From positions 1 to 5,506 of the forward strand of contig QNAF01000187.1 in NCBI GenBank assembly GCA_003641405.1: a stretch of DNA of 5,506 bases, written 5' to 3'. The translations under genes were made by a program, and so were the position numbers. Each line of letters begins with the position of its first letter. The first letter of the stretch is position 1. The DNA is from Candidatus Zixiibacteriota bacterium. Its GTDB lineage: Bacteria > Zixibacteria > MSB-5A5 > GN15 > FEB-12. Of this stretch, positions 1 to 5,506 are shown piece by piece. The notes under the pieces are model-generated. The model was not told the DNA's origin. It searched no databases and was given only the letters and a program-made list of their open reading frames with translations.

Positions 1-60
1 GGGTTCAAGGATATGATTGTGGTGGGGCCGTAGAAACTAAGCCACTGCGAGGGGAAACCG

Positions 61-91
61 AAAGCAGGACAGCGAGTCGCTGTCCTGCTTT
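61..91 (-). terminator. Rho-independent-type hairpin after the lipoprotein gene
   Basis: A perfect 14-bp inverted repeat (61-74 against 78-91) with a 3-base loop. It begins 60 bases beyond the stop codon of the lipoprotein gene, reading on the minus strand. The stem is GC-rich in its centre and flanked by AAA/TTT. The T tract on the minus strand is short (TTT, then CGG, then another TTT), so termination may be incomplete. The symmetric A/T flanks would let it act on transcripts from either side. Structure is seen; function is inferred. Confidence 0.75.
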
Positions 92-151
92 GCGCATGTA
101 TGGCATCTGCTTGCTATATCGGCATGCCGCTACATCACACGGACTTTGCGC

Positions 152-1135
152 TTACGGCGCCCAGGCCGGGTAACGTTCGGAGTCGGTTGTTGTCATAAGT
201 TGCACGAGGCCCGATCCATCTACGTTGATCACAAACAGATCCCAATTATCACCGGTATCATCGCCGGAAAACATCAATCGGTCATTGCCTACCCAGGCCG
301 GCATAACGTTATCTCCAGATCGGGTCGTGACCTTCTGTACATCACTTCCATCGGCGTTCATCACATAAATATCCAGAGTACCGTCTTTTCCCGAGGTAAA
401 GGCAATCCGCTCACCGTCCGGCGACCAGCGCGGAAAGGAACAATTCCACGACCCGCCAAGCAGCCTGGCGACACCCGATCCATCTTCAGCCATAACATAG
501 AGAGCATTTCGCCCCTCCCGATCAGAAACAAAGACGATCTGGTCGCCGTCGGGCGACCAATCCGCATCGCGATCATTGGCCGGATGGTTGGTGAGATTGA
601 CCAGGGAAGTGCCATCTACATTGACCTTGTATATCTCGAAGTTGCCATCGCGATTGGACAGGAAAAGCAATTGTGTCCCGTCGGGCGACCAGTCTGGACG
701 CCAATTGCGCTGTGGTTGCGTGGACATCACCGGACGCTTCTCACTACCGTCGGCACGCATCGTATAAATCATCACATTGTTCGGGTCGGTTGTATACCCG
801 GTAAAGGCGATCATTTGCCCATCTGGTGACCAGGCTGGCTCAGTCGCACCACCAAGCTCCTGGGTCAGTGCAAGCGGAGGTTGCCCATCCACCACCAGAT
901 AAATCTTGAACACTCCGGTCAGATCGGAATGGTACAACACCCGTCCGGCAGGCCACAGAGACGCGAAGCTATCCACTGGAGTGGGAAGCGGTGAGGTGGA
1001 AACTGGTGAAACGAAGGGTTGTGTCAAGGGAGACGGTGCGGTTGTTCCCTCACCATGCTTACACCCTGCAACCACCCAGAGCAGGATAACTGCCACTGCA
1101 ATGAGCTTACGAACAAGATAGCTTTCACTGTGCAT
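152..1135 (-). CDS. Lipoprotein with six-bladed TolB-like (WD40-like/PD40) beta-propeller
   Basis: Predicted 327-residue surface lipoprotein. Residues 4-24 form a short basic and hydrophobic signal peptide ending in a lipobox (V-A-G-C) with Cys25 as the lipidation site. Residues 31-54 are a Ser/Thr/Pro-rich tether. From about residue 64 to the end come propeller blades of the TolB/PD40 type. WSPDG is seen at 102-106, 149-153, 193-197 and 237-241, each blade ending in forms such as IYVMNADGS. Counting a degenerate first blade and a last one ending in PAWAP gives six blades, the TolB number. It lacks the N-terminal TolB domain and no tol-pal genes are near, so it should not be called tolB. Such propellers usually bind proteins or glycans; the ligand is unknown. 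The start at 1135 is chosen over a longer TTG start at 1177 because it has a GGAG site and puts the signal peptide at the N-terminus. Confidence 0.85.
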   Translation of the reverse strand: MHSESYLVRKLIAVAVILLWVVAGCKHGEGTTAPSPLTQPFVSPVSTSPLPTPVDSFASLWPAGRVLYHSDLTGVFKIYLVVDGQPPLALTQELGGATEPAWSPDGQMIAFTGYTTDPNNVMIYTMRADGSEKRPVMSTQPQRNWRPDWSPDGTQLLFLSNRDGNFEIYKVNVDGTSLVNLTNHPANDRDADWSPDGDQIVFVSDREGRNALYVMAEDGSGVARLLGGSWNCSFPRWSPDGERIAFTSGKDGTLDIYVMNADGSDVQKVTTRSGDNVMPAWVGNDRLMFSGDDTGDNWDLFVINVDGSGLVQLMTTTDSERYPAWAP

Positions 1136-1145
1136 AGTAGTGTTT

Positions 1146-1149
1146 CTCC
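1146..1149 (-). promoter_or_regulatory. Ribosome binding site (GGAG) for the lipoprotein gene
   Basis: Minus-strand GGAG lies 10 bases before the ATG at 1135. The gene at 2737 has the same 10-base spacing. This site decides the start: the alternative TTG at 1177 lies inside the hairpin stem at 1174-1211 and would add 14 residues before the signal peptide. Confidence 0.65.
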
Positions 1150-1173
1150 ATAACCATATCCACATCACAGAAG

Positions 1174-1211
1174 ACAAACCGCTGGGGAAACCTTTATCCC
1201 CAGCGGTTTGT
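1174..1211 (-). terminator. 15-bp hairpin between the secreted-repeat gene and the lipoprotein gene
   Basis: A perfect 15-bp inverted repeat (1174-1188 against 1197-1211) with an 8-base loop, starting 45 bases after the stop of the four-domain protein gene. The core is CCGCTGGGG paired with CCCCAGCGG. The minus-strand tail (GGTTTGTCTTCTG) is only moderately T-rich; the plus-strand tail (GGTTTGTTATTCC) is slightly better. Only 38 bases separate the hairpin from the lipoprotein start, and I see no convincing promoter there. It may therefore be a partial terminator or processing/stability element that lowers lipoprotein expression relative to the upstream gene. Confidence 0.7.
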
Positions 1212-1255
1212 TATTCCACTCAGCGACAGGGCAGTAGTGACGGAGGTTCCATCAA

Positions 1256-2737
1256 CTATTTGCCGAAAGCACTGTAAGTGGTGTTGTCCGTCCAGGCGGG
1301 CCAAATGGTGTTGTGAATCGCGGTCAGTTCACAACCAGGAGCGTTGATGTACACCGAACCACGGAAGTCAGCAAGCAGATCGGCGGGGTCTTCACCAAGC
1401 CCATTGAGATCGCCTCCGGTCTTGGTGTTGTAGCCGTGAGAGATGTTCGGGTCCAAACTATCCGTGTAGTCCATCAACAGATCGCCATCGCGATTTCGCC
1501 ATTCGACGGTAAAGTCGCTGCAGGCAGTGGTACCTATGTTCTGGACGATCAGGCCCGTGTACTGGCGCCAGCTGCCGGTCTCTACATCACCGGTGCGCGT
1601 CCGGAACGTAGCGGGTATGAACAACTCAGCAAAACCTCCGGGCGCCGACGTGTAGGAGGCCGCGCCAGCCTTGGCCGGGTGGTCAGCCGTCCACTGCAAG
1701 TTAGCAACAGCCATGATATCAACCCCCGCCGTGAGAGATTCTACCACCACGGAGCCGTTCCAGTCATCGCCCAAAGCGGTGTGCAGTGCGTCGGGGTCTG
1801 GTGTATTGGCCGGCTGTTTGGTGTTGTAACCGTGAGAGGAGTTGGCCGGGATAGTGTCGGTGAAGACATGCAGTTGGTTGCCCGTGCGATCATACCAGGT
1901 CACTTGCACTGTGCCAGTGATCGTCGCATTCAGGTTCTGCACAACGAGGCCGGTGTACTGCAGCCAAGTGCCTGCCGGAAGTCGGCGTGTGGCAGAGGGC
2001 AGATAAATCTTCGTTCCACCACCTGTCACGCCTGAGTAGGCCGCCGAGTACTGCGTCCAGTGCGTGACCGCTACGCCCGCGATGGGATCATCCGATTCGA
2101 CAACTACCGAGCCAATCCAGCCGTCAGCTACGACGTTCGGGAGGCTTTCGTCCAGAAGGTTGTAAGTCTTTTGAGCCCCTTTGTACAGTGTGTCATTCAC
2201 AGTTTTACTGAGACCACCATTCCGGTCGTAGTAGGTGATTGTGATATCAATGGTCTCCGAGCTGGAGGCCCCCTCCGCGCTTTGCACAGAGAGCAATGAA
2301 TACTGCTTGCCTGAACGAGCAGCCAGCGAGGGGAAGTACAACTTTTGGGCACCCTCGGTAAAGCCATTGTAGGCGGCAGCCACTTTGCCATCATCGGAAG
2401 AGCCATTCTGCCACCTGGTCTGGGCAAAGGCTACGATCTCATTGCCAGAGGAGGCAACTACCGAGCCAATCCAACCATCATCTAGCCCGGAGTCAGGAGC
2501 CGTAAAACCGTAGCTGCTCTGTGCGGTTATCGTCACGCTCCGGGTTGCATCCACTACGCCGCTTTGATTGACGTACTCCGCTATGACCTCGGCCGTCTCG
2601 CTTGCATCCAAATTCATCACAGTGAAGTTAGTGTTCGCTGTCCCAGGGTCAATTGCTTCCTGAGCCGATGCTGTCATCACCCCCATTGCCGAGATCAGAA
2701 GGACCATCAGGACAGACAATCTAATTACGCGTTCCAT
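1256..2737 (-). CDS. Secreted protein of four tandem beta-rich domains, function unknown
   Basis: 493 residues; I do not recognise a named family. Residues 1-25 are a classic signal peptide with a likely cleavage at ASA|QE. The mature part has four related domains: about 27-135, 136-247, 248-375 and 376-490. Each contains a strand like YTGLVVQN, a YYDR/WYDR/WRNR-D-G turn, a serine-aromatic segment (SHGYNTK in domains 3 and 4), a GWIGSVVVES-type strand, a following strand ending in W, and, in domains 1-3, a closing xxYFPS/IYLPS/LFIPA motif. Domains 3 and 4 align with an exact 132-residue offset. There is no sortase motif, LysM, S-layer domain or C-terminal membrane helix, so it is probably released or held non-covalently. 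Repeated beta domains suggest an adhesive or structural surface role, but this is inference. The ATG has a good AGGAG site and its own candidate promoter. Confidence 0.8.
   Translation of the reverse strand: MERVIRLSVLMVLLISAMGVMTASAQEAIDPGTANTNFTVMNLDASETAEVIAEYVNQSGVVDATRSVTITAQSSYGFTAPDSGLDDGWIGSVVASSGNEIVAFAQTRWQNGSSDDGKVAAAYNGFTEGAQKLYFPSLAARSGKQYSLLSVQSAEGASSSETIDITITYYDRNGGLSKTVNDTLYKGAQKTYNLLDESLPNVVADGWIGSVVVESDDPIAGVAVTHWTQYSAAYSGVTGGGTKIYLPSATRRLPAGTWLQYTGLVVQNLNATITGTVQVTWYDRTGNQLHVFTDTIPANSSHGYNTKQPANTPDPDALHTALGDDWNGSVVVESLTAGVDIMAVANLQWTADHPAKAGAASYTSAPGGFAELFIPATFRTRTGDVETGSWRQYTGLIVQNIGTTACSDFTVEWRNRDGDLLMDYTDSLDPNISHGYNTKTGGDLNGLGEDPADLLADFRGSVYINAPGCELTAIHNTIWPAWTDNTTYSAFGK
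1259..1996 (-). repeat. Coding tandem duplication (domains 3 and 4 of the secreted protein)
   Basis: Domain 3 (1613-1996) and domain 4 (1259-1612) are similar at the DNA level as well as in protein. Bases 1422-1441 match 1818-1837 at 19 of 20 positions, and 1538-1565 match 1934-1961 at 22 of 28, both at the same 396-base offset (132 codons). Domains 1 and 2 resemble them mainly in protein sequence. This suggests that the duplication giving domains 3 and 4 is younger, or that they exchange sequence. Confidence 0.7.
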
Positions 2738-2747
2738 TGTAGAAATT

Positions 2748-2756
2748 CTCCTTTCT
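2748..2756 (-). promoter_or_regulatory. Ribosome binding site (AGAAAGGAG) for the four-domain protein
   Basis: Minus-strand AAAGGAG lies 10 bases before the ATG at 2737. It is the best Shine-Dalgarno match in the window and supports this start, which also opens directly on the signal peptide. Confidence 0.75.
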
Positions 2757-2775
2757 TTTACCTATGCTAGGGTAT

Positions 2776-2785
2776 TGATTAATCA
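2776..2785. promoter_or_regulatory. 10-base perfect palindrome TGATTAATCA at the candidate promoter
   Basis: TGATTAATCA is its own reverse complement. It abuts the candidate -10 box (2785-2790) on the transcribed side, where the start of transcription would fall. This is a typical place for a repressor operator, but a 10-base AT-rich palindrome can arise by chance and no regulator gene is in the window. Confidence 0.3.
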
Positions 2786-2812
2786 TTATGGTATGGTATA
2801 CACTCTTCACAA
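2785..2812 (-). promoter_or_regulatory. Candidate sigma-70-type promoter of the secreted-protein gene
   Basis: On the minus strand, TTGTGA (2812-2807) and CATAAT (2790-2785) are separated by 16 bases. They match the consensus boxes at 4 of 6 and 5 of 6 positions. Transcription would start near 2778, giving a leader of about 40 bases that includes the ribosome site. The match was made by eye. Confidence 0.4.
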
Positions 2813-2838
2813 TTAAGCCAATATGCCTCCTCCTCTTT

Positions 2839-2880
2839 AACAGCCTACAACAGCCTACAACAGCCTACCTATCTGCCTAC
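2839..2880 (-). repeat. Phased tandem repeat: three 10-base units plus a fourth half-copy
   Basis: On the minus strand the unit GTAGGCTGTT occurs three times without a gap (2868-2839), and the hexamer GTAGGC occurs once more 12 bases upstream (2880-2875). Hexamer starts are thus 12, 10 and 10 bases apart, close to one turn of the helix. The block lies just upstream of the candidate -35 box at 2807-2812. A direct-repeat binding site for an activator is one explanation; slippage expansion of a simple repeat is another. Confidence 0.75.
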
Positions 2881-2979
2881 TACCTTGTTGATTGATAAGT
2901 AATTTTACGTGCCTGGAGACTCAGTTTGAGATACATCAAAATCATCTCGACGAAGCACTACCCCTCACGTCTGAGCATC

Positions 2980-3007
2980 ATTGTAGCAGACTTCCGCCAG
3001 ACCTCAA
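2980..3007 (-). promoter_or_regulatory. Second candidate promoter, far upstream
   Basis: On the minus strand, TTGAGG (3007-3002) and TACAAT (2985-2980) are separated by 16 bases, matching the sigma-70 consensus at 4 of 6 and 5 of 6 positions. A transcript from here would start near 2973 and have a leader of about 235 bases containing the GTAGGC repeats. It could be an alternative promoter of the secreted-protein gene, the start of a small RNA, or a chance match. Confidence 0.3.
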
Positions 3008-3057
3008 TAGCCCATTGGTGGTATTTAGGGATTTCCTGGACACAAACGACACAGTGG

Positions 3058-5271
3058 TCAGAAAGCCCCTCGTCTTGATAGGACGGCTCCGATTGTTCTT
3101 ATCAAAATTTCCAGGTCCAACCAAATTGAGAAATGTTCAATGTAAAACAGGTCCTGCTCCACGGTCAGGTGCATAGGATACTGACTGCGCCCCTTAATCT
3201 GCCACCACCCCGTGATGCCTGGCGGGACGGCGAGACGCTTGTACTGCCAGTCCTCATACTGCTCTACCAAGAAAGGTAACTCCGGCCTGGGGCCTACCAG
3301 GCTCATCTCACCTTTAATGACATTCCAAATCTGGGGCAGTTCATCGAGACTCCACCGGCGAAGGATGCGGCCTACGCGCGTGATGCGGGGGTCTTGCGGT
3401 GTTTTGTAGATCAACTGTCCTTTTCCATTCGTGGTCAACATTTCAGGAAAATATCGCTCAGCATCGGCAATCATCGAACGGAACTTGTACATCCAAAACA
3501 GACGACCATTCTCACCCACACGCTGCTGGCGGAAAATGGCAGGGCCGGGGGAATCCAGCCGAATGACAATCGCAATGAATAGCATGATGGGCAGAAAGAG
3601 AATGAGTGAAAGGATTGAAATCACCAGATCAAATATGCGCTTGATGATGCGTCTACTGCCTCGAATGGCCGAACCCCGCAGGCTGACCACCGATACACCA
3701 TACAGGTTCTCGATCTGCGCTCGATGTAAAGCCAGATCGAGAAAATCTGGCACAATCTCAATATCTACCGGATATTTTTGTAGCGCCTTCACCACCCGTG
3801 TTATGATCTCCTTGGATGGCAGTGGCGGCGTCAAGATGATTTCATCAATTTGCAGTTGTTCAACGGCCTCGATAACACGTGCAGCCTGAGCAGATGCCGA
3901 CCCGTCCTCCAGCCAAGGAATTGTGCCAATGAGGTCCAACCGCGATTGGCGATCATTGCTGATCCATCGCGCCATGTTTCGCCCCACCTCCCCTGTTCCA
4001 ATCAACAATGCCCGTGGTCGGTAGACGATCCCGTTGCGGCTCAACAGGCGGTGAAGAAGCCATCGCTCGGCGGTCAGCAGTATAGCGTCAAACATCAAGA
4101 AGTAAGCCAGCAGTAATCGAGGAATATAAATCTCATATAAGAAAAGCAGGTAGACACTACCTGCCAGCACCAGACCCGACAGCATCACTCCGAGCAGCAG
4201 TCGGCCAGTTTCTTGGACAGACCGTCTGACCCGCTCAGGGCGATATAACCCTATCAGCGAGAATACAGCCAGCCAAATGACAGGCACAATAACATAAATG
4301 ATTTTTTTCAATGGCGACGGATTAGGGTAAGGAAATGCGCCAAAGATTGGAATCCACAGGCGAGCATAACGGCCAAGTTGCAGGGCAAGCTCAGTTATGA
4401 TCGCATCACCGGCTACCAGAAGCAGTGTCAGGTTAGCCAGCGACCGGGCACCTACGATTTGTCCGAATGACAGCCCATGTTTGCGTCTGTAGTGCAAGAT
4501 ACTCGCCAGGTGAACGACAGCCAAGGTGTTGAGTAAAGTCCTGCCGCTACGCCGTTGATAAGTGTGAATGACAACAGCATCCGGTACATAGTGCACACTA
4601 AAACCCATCTGCCACAAACGGCGGCAGAAGTCTATATCCTCGTAGTACAGGAAGAACCCTTCGTCAAAACCCCCCACTTTGGCAAATGCGTCGTACCGCA
4701 TCATTATACAACTGCCCATTACCCAATCAACCGCCTGGGCCTCACTACGATCACAGTCCAGCATCAGGAACCGACGATAGAACCCAGGTTGAGCCACGCG
4801 ATCCAATTTCAGCCAACGCCAGAATACCGTCCTCCAATCAGGAAACCGGCGGCATGTCGCCTGTAGAGATCCATCCGGATACAACGTTTTGGGGCCACAT
4901 GCCCCTGCATCAGGATGAGCATCCAGGTACTCCACCATCGCTTCGATGGCACCCGGTAGCAAGATCACGTCAGGATTCATAACCAGCGCGTACCGCGCAT
5001 TACTCCCCACCATAGCCTGATTGATATTGGCGCTAAAGCCTTTAGGCTCAGCGTTGGTGATAACATGGACAGAGGGCCAGGCCTCGCGTACATATTCAGT
5101 ACTGCCGTCAGCTCCGGTGTTATCAACTACTGTCACTCGAACAGATAGCTCTGCCGGCATCACTTCATGTAACCTGGTCAGGCATACTTTCAAGTCGGCC
5201 AGTGAGTTGTGCGAAATAACGCAAACAATCAGGTCAAATCGTCCCGCCCTAGACTCGTGTTCTTGTTTCAT
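3058..5271 (-). CDS. Fusion of GT2 glycosyltransferase and polyprenyl-phosphate sugar phosphotransferase
   Basis: 737 residues. Residues 10-265 are a GT-A, family 2 glycosyltransferase of the rhamnosyltransferase (WbbL) type: ISHNS at 19-23, VVDN at 48-51, GFSANIN at 78-84, the DxD-like NPD at 99-101, and GFDEGFFLYYEDID at 201-214 with the probable catalytic acid pair 211-212. Membrane segments follow near 281-301, 323-343, 356-379 and 384-402. Next is a Rossmann-like domain with GTGEVG at 425-430, then a bacterial sugar transferase domain (about 541-737): reentrant hydrophobic helix 546-570, DSPGP 573-577, KFRSM 596-600, the catalytic Asp-Glu pair 643-644 in SLDELPQ, and VGPRPELP. This half matches WbaP/CpsE-type enzymes, which move sugar-1-phosphate from a nucleotide sugar to undecaprenyl phosphate. 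Both halves look complete. The start at 5271 overlaps the previous gene; a TTG start at 5319 would add 16 unlikely residues. The sugars cannot be told from the sequence. Confidence 0.9.
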   Translation of the reverse strand: MKQEHESRAGRFDLIVCVISHNSLADLKVCLTRLHEVMPAELSVRVTVVDNTGADGSTEYVREAWPSVHVITNAEPKGFSANINQAMVGSNARYALVMNPDVILLPGAIEAMVEYLDAHPDAGACGPKTLYPDGSLQATCRRFPDWRTVFWRWLKLDRVAQPGFYRRFLMLDCDRSEAQAVDWVMGSCIMMRYDAFAKVGGFDEGFFLYYEDIDFCRRLWQMGFSVHYVPDAVVIHTYQRRSGRTLLNTLAVVHLASILHYRRKHGLSFGQIVGARSLANLTLLLVAGDAIITELALQLGRYARLWIPIFGAFPYPNPSPLKKIIYVIVPVIWLAVFSLIGLYRPERVRRSVQETGRLLLGVMLSGLVLAGSVYLLFLYEIYIPRLLLAYFLMFDAILLTAERWLLHRLLSRNGIVYRPRALLIGTGEVGRNMARWISNDRQSRLDLIGTIPWLEDGSASAQAARVIEAVEQLQIDEIILTPPLPSKEIITRVVKALQKYPVDIEIVPDFLDLALHRAQIENLYGVSVVSLRGSAIRGSRRIIKRIFDLVISILSLILFLPIMLFIAIVIRLDSPGPAIFRQQRVGENGRLFWMYKFRSMIADAERYFPEMLTTNGKGQLIYKTPQDPRITRVGRILRRWSLDELPQIWNVIKGEMSLVGPRPELPFLVEQYEDWQYKRLAVPPGITGWWQIKGRSQYPMHLTVEQDLFYIEHFSIWLDLEILIRTIGAVLSRRGAF

Positions 5272-5281
5272 GACACTCTCT
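5268..5281 (-). promoter_or_regulatory. ATGA stop/start overlap with weak ribosome site
   Basis: The TGA stop of the upstream glycosyltransferase (5270-5268) shares bases with the ATG of the fusion gene (5271-5269). Only a weak AGAGAG lies 4 bases upstream (5281-5276). This is the usual arrangement for translational coupling and shows that the two genes share one transcript. It also decides the fusion-gene start. Confidence 0.75.
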
Positions 5282-5506
5282 GAAGAAGCGCCTCGTACAG
5301 AAGCTTGGTCTCCTGGCAACTTCTCTCGGCAGTAAAGCGTTGCTCGCAGCGATCACGTCCTGCCCTCCCCATCGCCCGAGCTTGCTCTGGTGACCGCAGC
5401 AAAGACAGAATGGCCTCGGCCATTGGTTGAGGATCGTCTGGCGGTACCAGGTAACCAGTCTCCCCGTCTACCACCATTTCCAAAGGACCGCCCTGCCGCG
5501 TAGCCA
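5268..5506 (-). CDS. C-terminal end of a GT4-type (GT-B) glycosyltransferase, partial
   Basis: The last 78 codons of a gene that enters from beyond 5506; the frame is open up to the window edge, so its start is not visible. The segment GGPLEMVVDGETGYLVPPDD is the nucleotide-sugar-binding end of family 4 glycosyltransferases, where GG-x-x-E-x-V-x-D-G-x-x-G-x-L-V-x-P is conserved. It is followed by the usual helices (AEAILSLL, then RAMGRAGRDRCEQRFT) that fold back over the N-terminal domain. A TTG at 5483 could be mistaken for a start but lies inside the conserved motif. The enzyme probably adds a sugar to a lipid-linked glycan on the cytoplasmic side; donor and acceptor are unknown. Confidence 0.88.
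   Translation of the reverse strand, partial: ATRQGGPLEMVVDGETGYLVPPDDPQPMAEAILSLLRSPEQARAMGRAGRDRCEQRFTAERSCQETKLLYEALLQRVS

Larger units (their letters stand above)
2738..3057 (-). other. 320-base intergenic regulatory region without a gene
   Basis: This stretch separates the fusion-enzyme gene from the secreted-protein gene. The half next to the secreted-protein gene is visibly more AT-rich than the coding DNA around it. It holds two candidate promoters, a tandem repeat, a palindrome and a ribosome site, described separately. I see no strong hairpin with a T tract after the fusion-enzyme stop at 3058. Termination of that transcript is therefore unexplained, and read-through into the secreted-protein gene is possible. 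Confidence 0.6.

Noticed and set aside
1..10. Possible tRNA T-loop (GGTTCAAGG)
   Set aside because: The following bases do not form a T stem or acceptor stem and no CCA end is present; the resemblance is nine bases only.
146..829. 227-codon open frame on the plus strand
   Set aside because: It is antisense to the propeller lipoprotein, whose repeated WSPDG motifs are unmistakable; the plus-strand translation shows no domain and no ribosome site.
152..1135. Naming the propeller protein tolB
   Set aside because: It has a lipobox, lacks the TolB N-terminal domain, and no tol or pal gene is nearby; only the propeller is shared.
1136..1177. Upstream TTG start for the lipoprotein (14 extra residues)
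   Set aside because: It lies inside the hairpin stem, has no ribosome site, and would bury the signal peptide. The ATG at 1135 has GGAG at 10 bases.
1313..2035. 240-codon open frame on the plus strand
   Set aside because: Antisense to domains 3 and 4 of the secreted protein. Its length follows from the codon composition of the repeats; no recognisable motif.
2839..2880. CRISPR array
   Set aside because: The units are 10 bases long and adjoin each other without spacers; no cas gene is present.
2928..2948. Inverted repeat GAGAT/ATCTC as terminator of the fusion gene
   Set aside because: Only 5 bp with an 11-base loop and no T tract; within chance expectation for a region of this size.
2892..3176. 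94-codon open frame on the plus strand partly in the intergenic region
   Set aside because: No ribosome site, no recognisable motif, and it runs into the 3' end of the fusion-enzyme gene on the opposite strand.
3431..3889. 152-codon open frame on the plus strand
   Set aside because: Antisense to the catalytic and Rossmann-like parts of the fusion enzyme, which carry conserved motifs; the translation has no protein-like features.
5272..5319. Upstream TTG start for the fusion enzyme (16 extra residues)
   Set aside because: It lies deep inside the upstream glycosyltransferase gene, and the extra residues precede the normal start of a GT2 fold. The ATGA overlap at 5271 is a better start.

Overview
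All four protein genes in this window lie on the minus strand, so transcription runs from high to low coordinates. The gene content points to a bacterial envelope or exopolysaccharide locus. The lineage is an inference: the style of the glycosyltransferases, the WSPDG-repeat lipoprotein with a Ser/Thr/Pro-rich linker, and the secreted repeat protein all resemble what is common in Chloroflexota (Anaerolineae-type genomes). No rRNA or other marker gene confirms this.

Layout in the direction of transcription: (1) 5506-5268 is the last 78 codons of a GT-B (GT4-type) glycosyltransferase whose start lies outside the window. (2) It overlaps by 4 bases (ATGA) a 737-codon gene (5271-3058) that fuses a GT2 glycosyltransferase to a full-length polyprenyl-phosphate sugar phosphotransferase of the WbaP/CpsE type. 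(3) A 320-base intergenic region (3057-2738) has no gene and no clear terminator. It carries two candidate promoters, a run of four GTAGGC hexamers (minus strand) spaced about one helical turn apart, and a 10-base palindrome. (4) 2737-1256 encodes a 493-residue secreted protein made of four related domains. (5) A 120-base gap holds a 15-bp hairpin. (6) 1135-152 encodes a 327-residue lipoprotein with a six-bladed TolB-like beta-propeller. (7) A 14-bp hairpin at 61-91 closes the cluster. Bases 1-60 and 92-151 show nothing recognisable.

How the parts may work together: the fusion enzyme probably starts a lipid-linked glycan (sugar-1-phosphate onto undecaprenyl phosphate) and its GT2 part may add a following sugar. 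The GT4 enzyme just upstream would act in the same pathway. The two exported proteins would act outside the membrane, but any link to the glycan is only by neighbourhood. The gene starts used here differ from the longest open frames for two genes, because the longer frames begin at TTG codons without ribosome sites. I see no mobile element, CRISPR array, RNA gene or broken gene.
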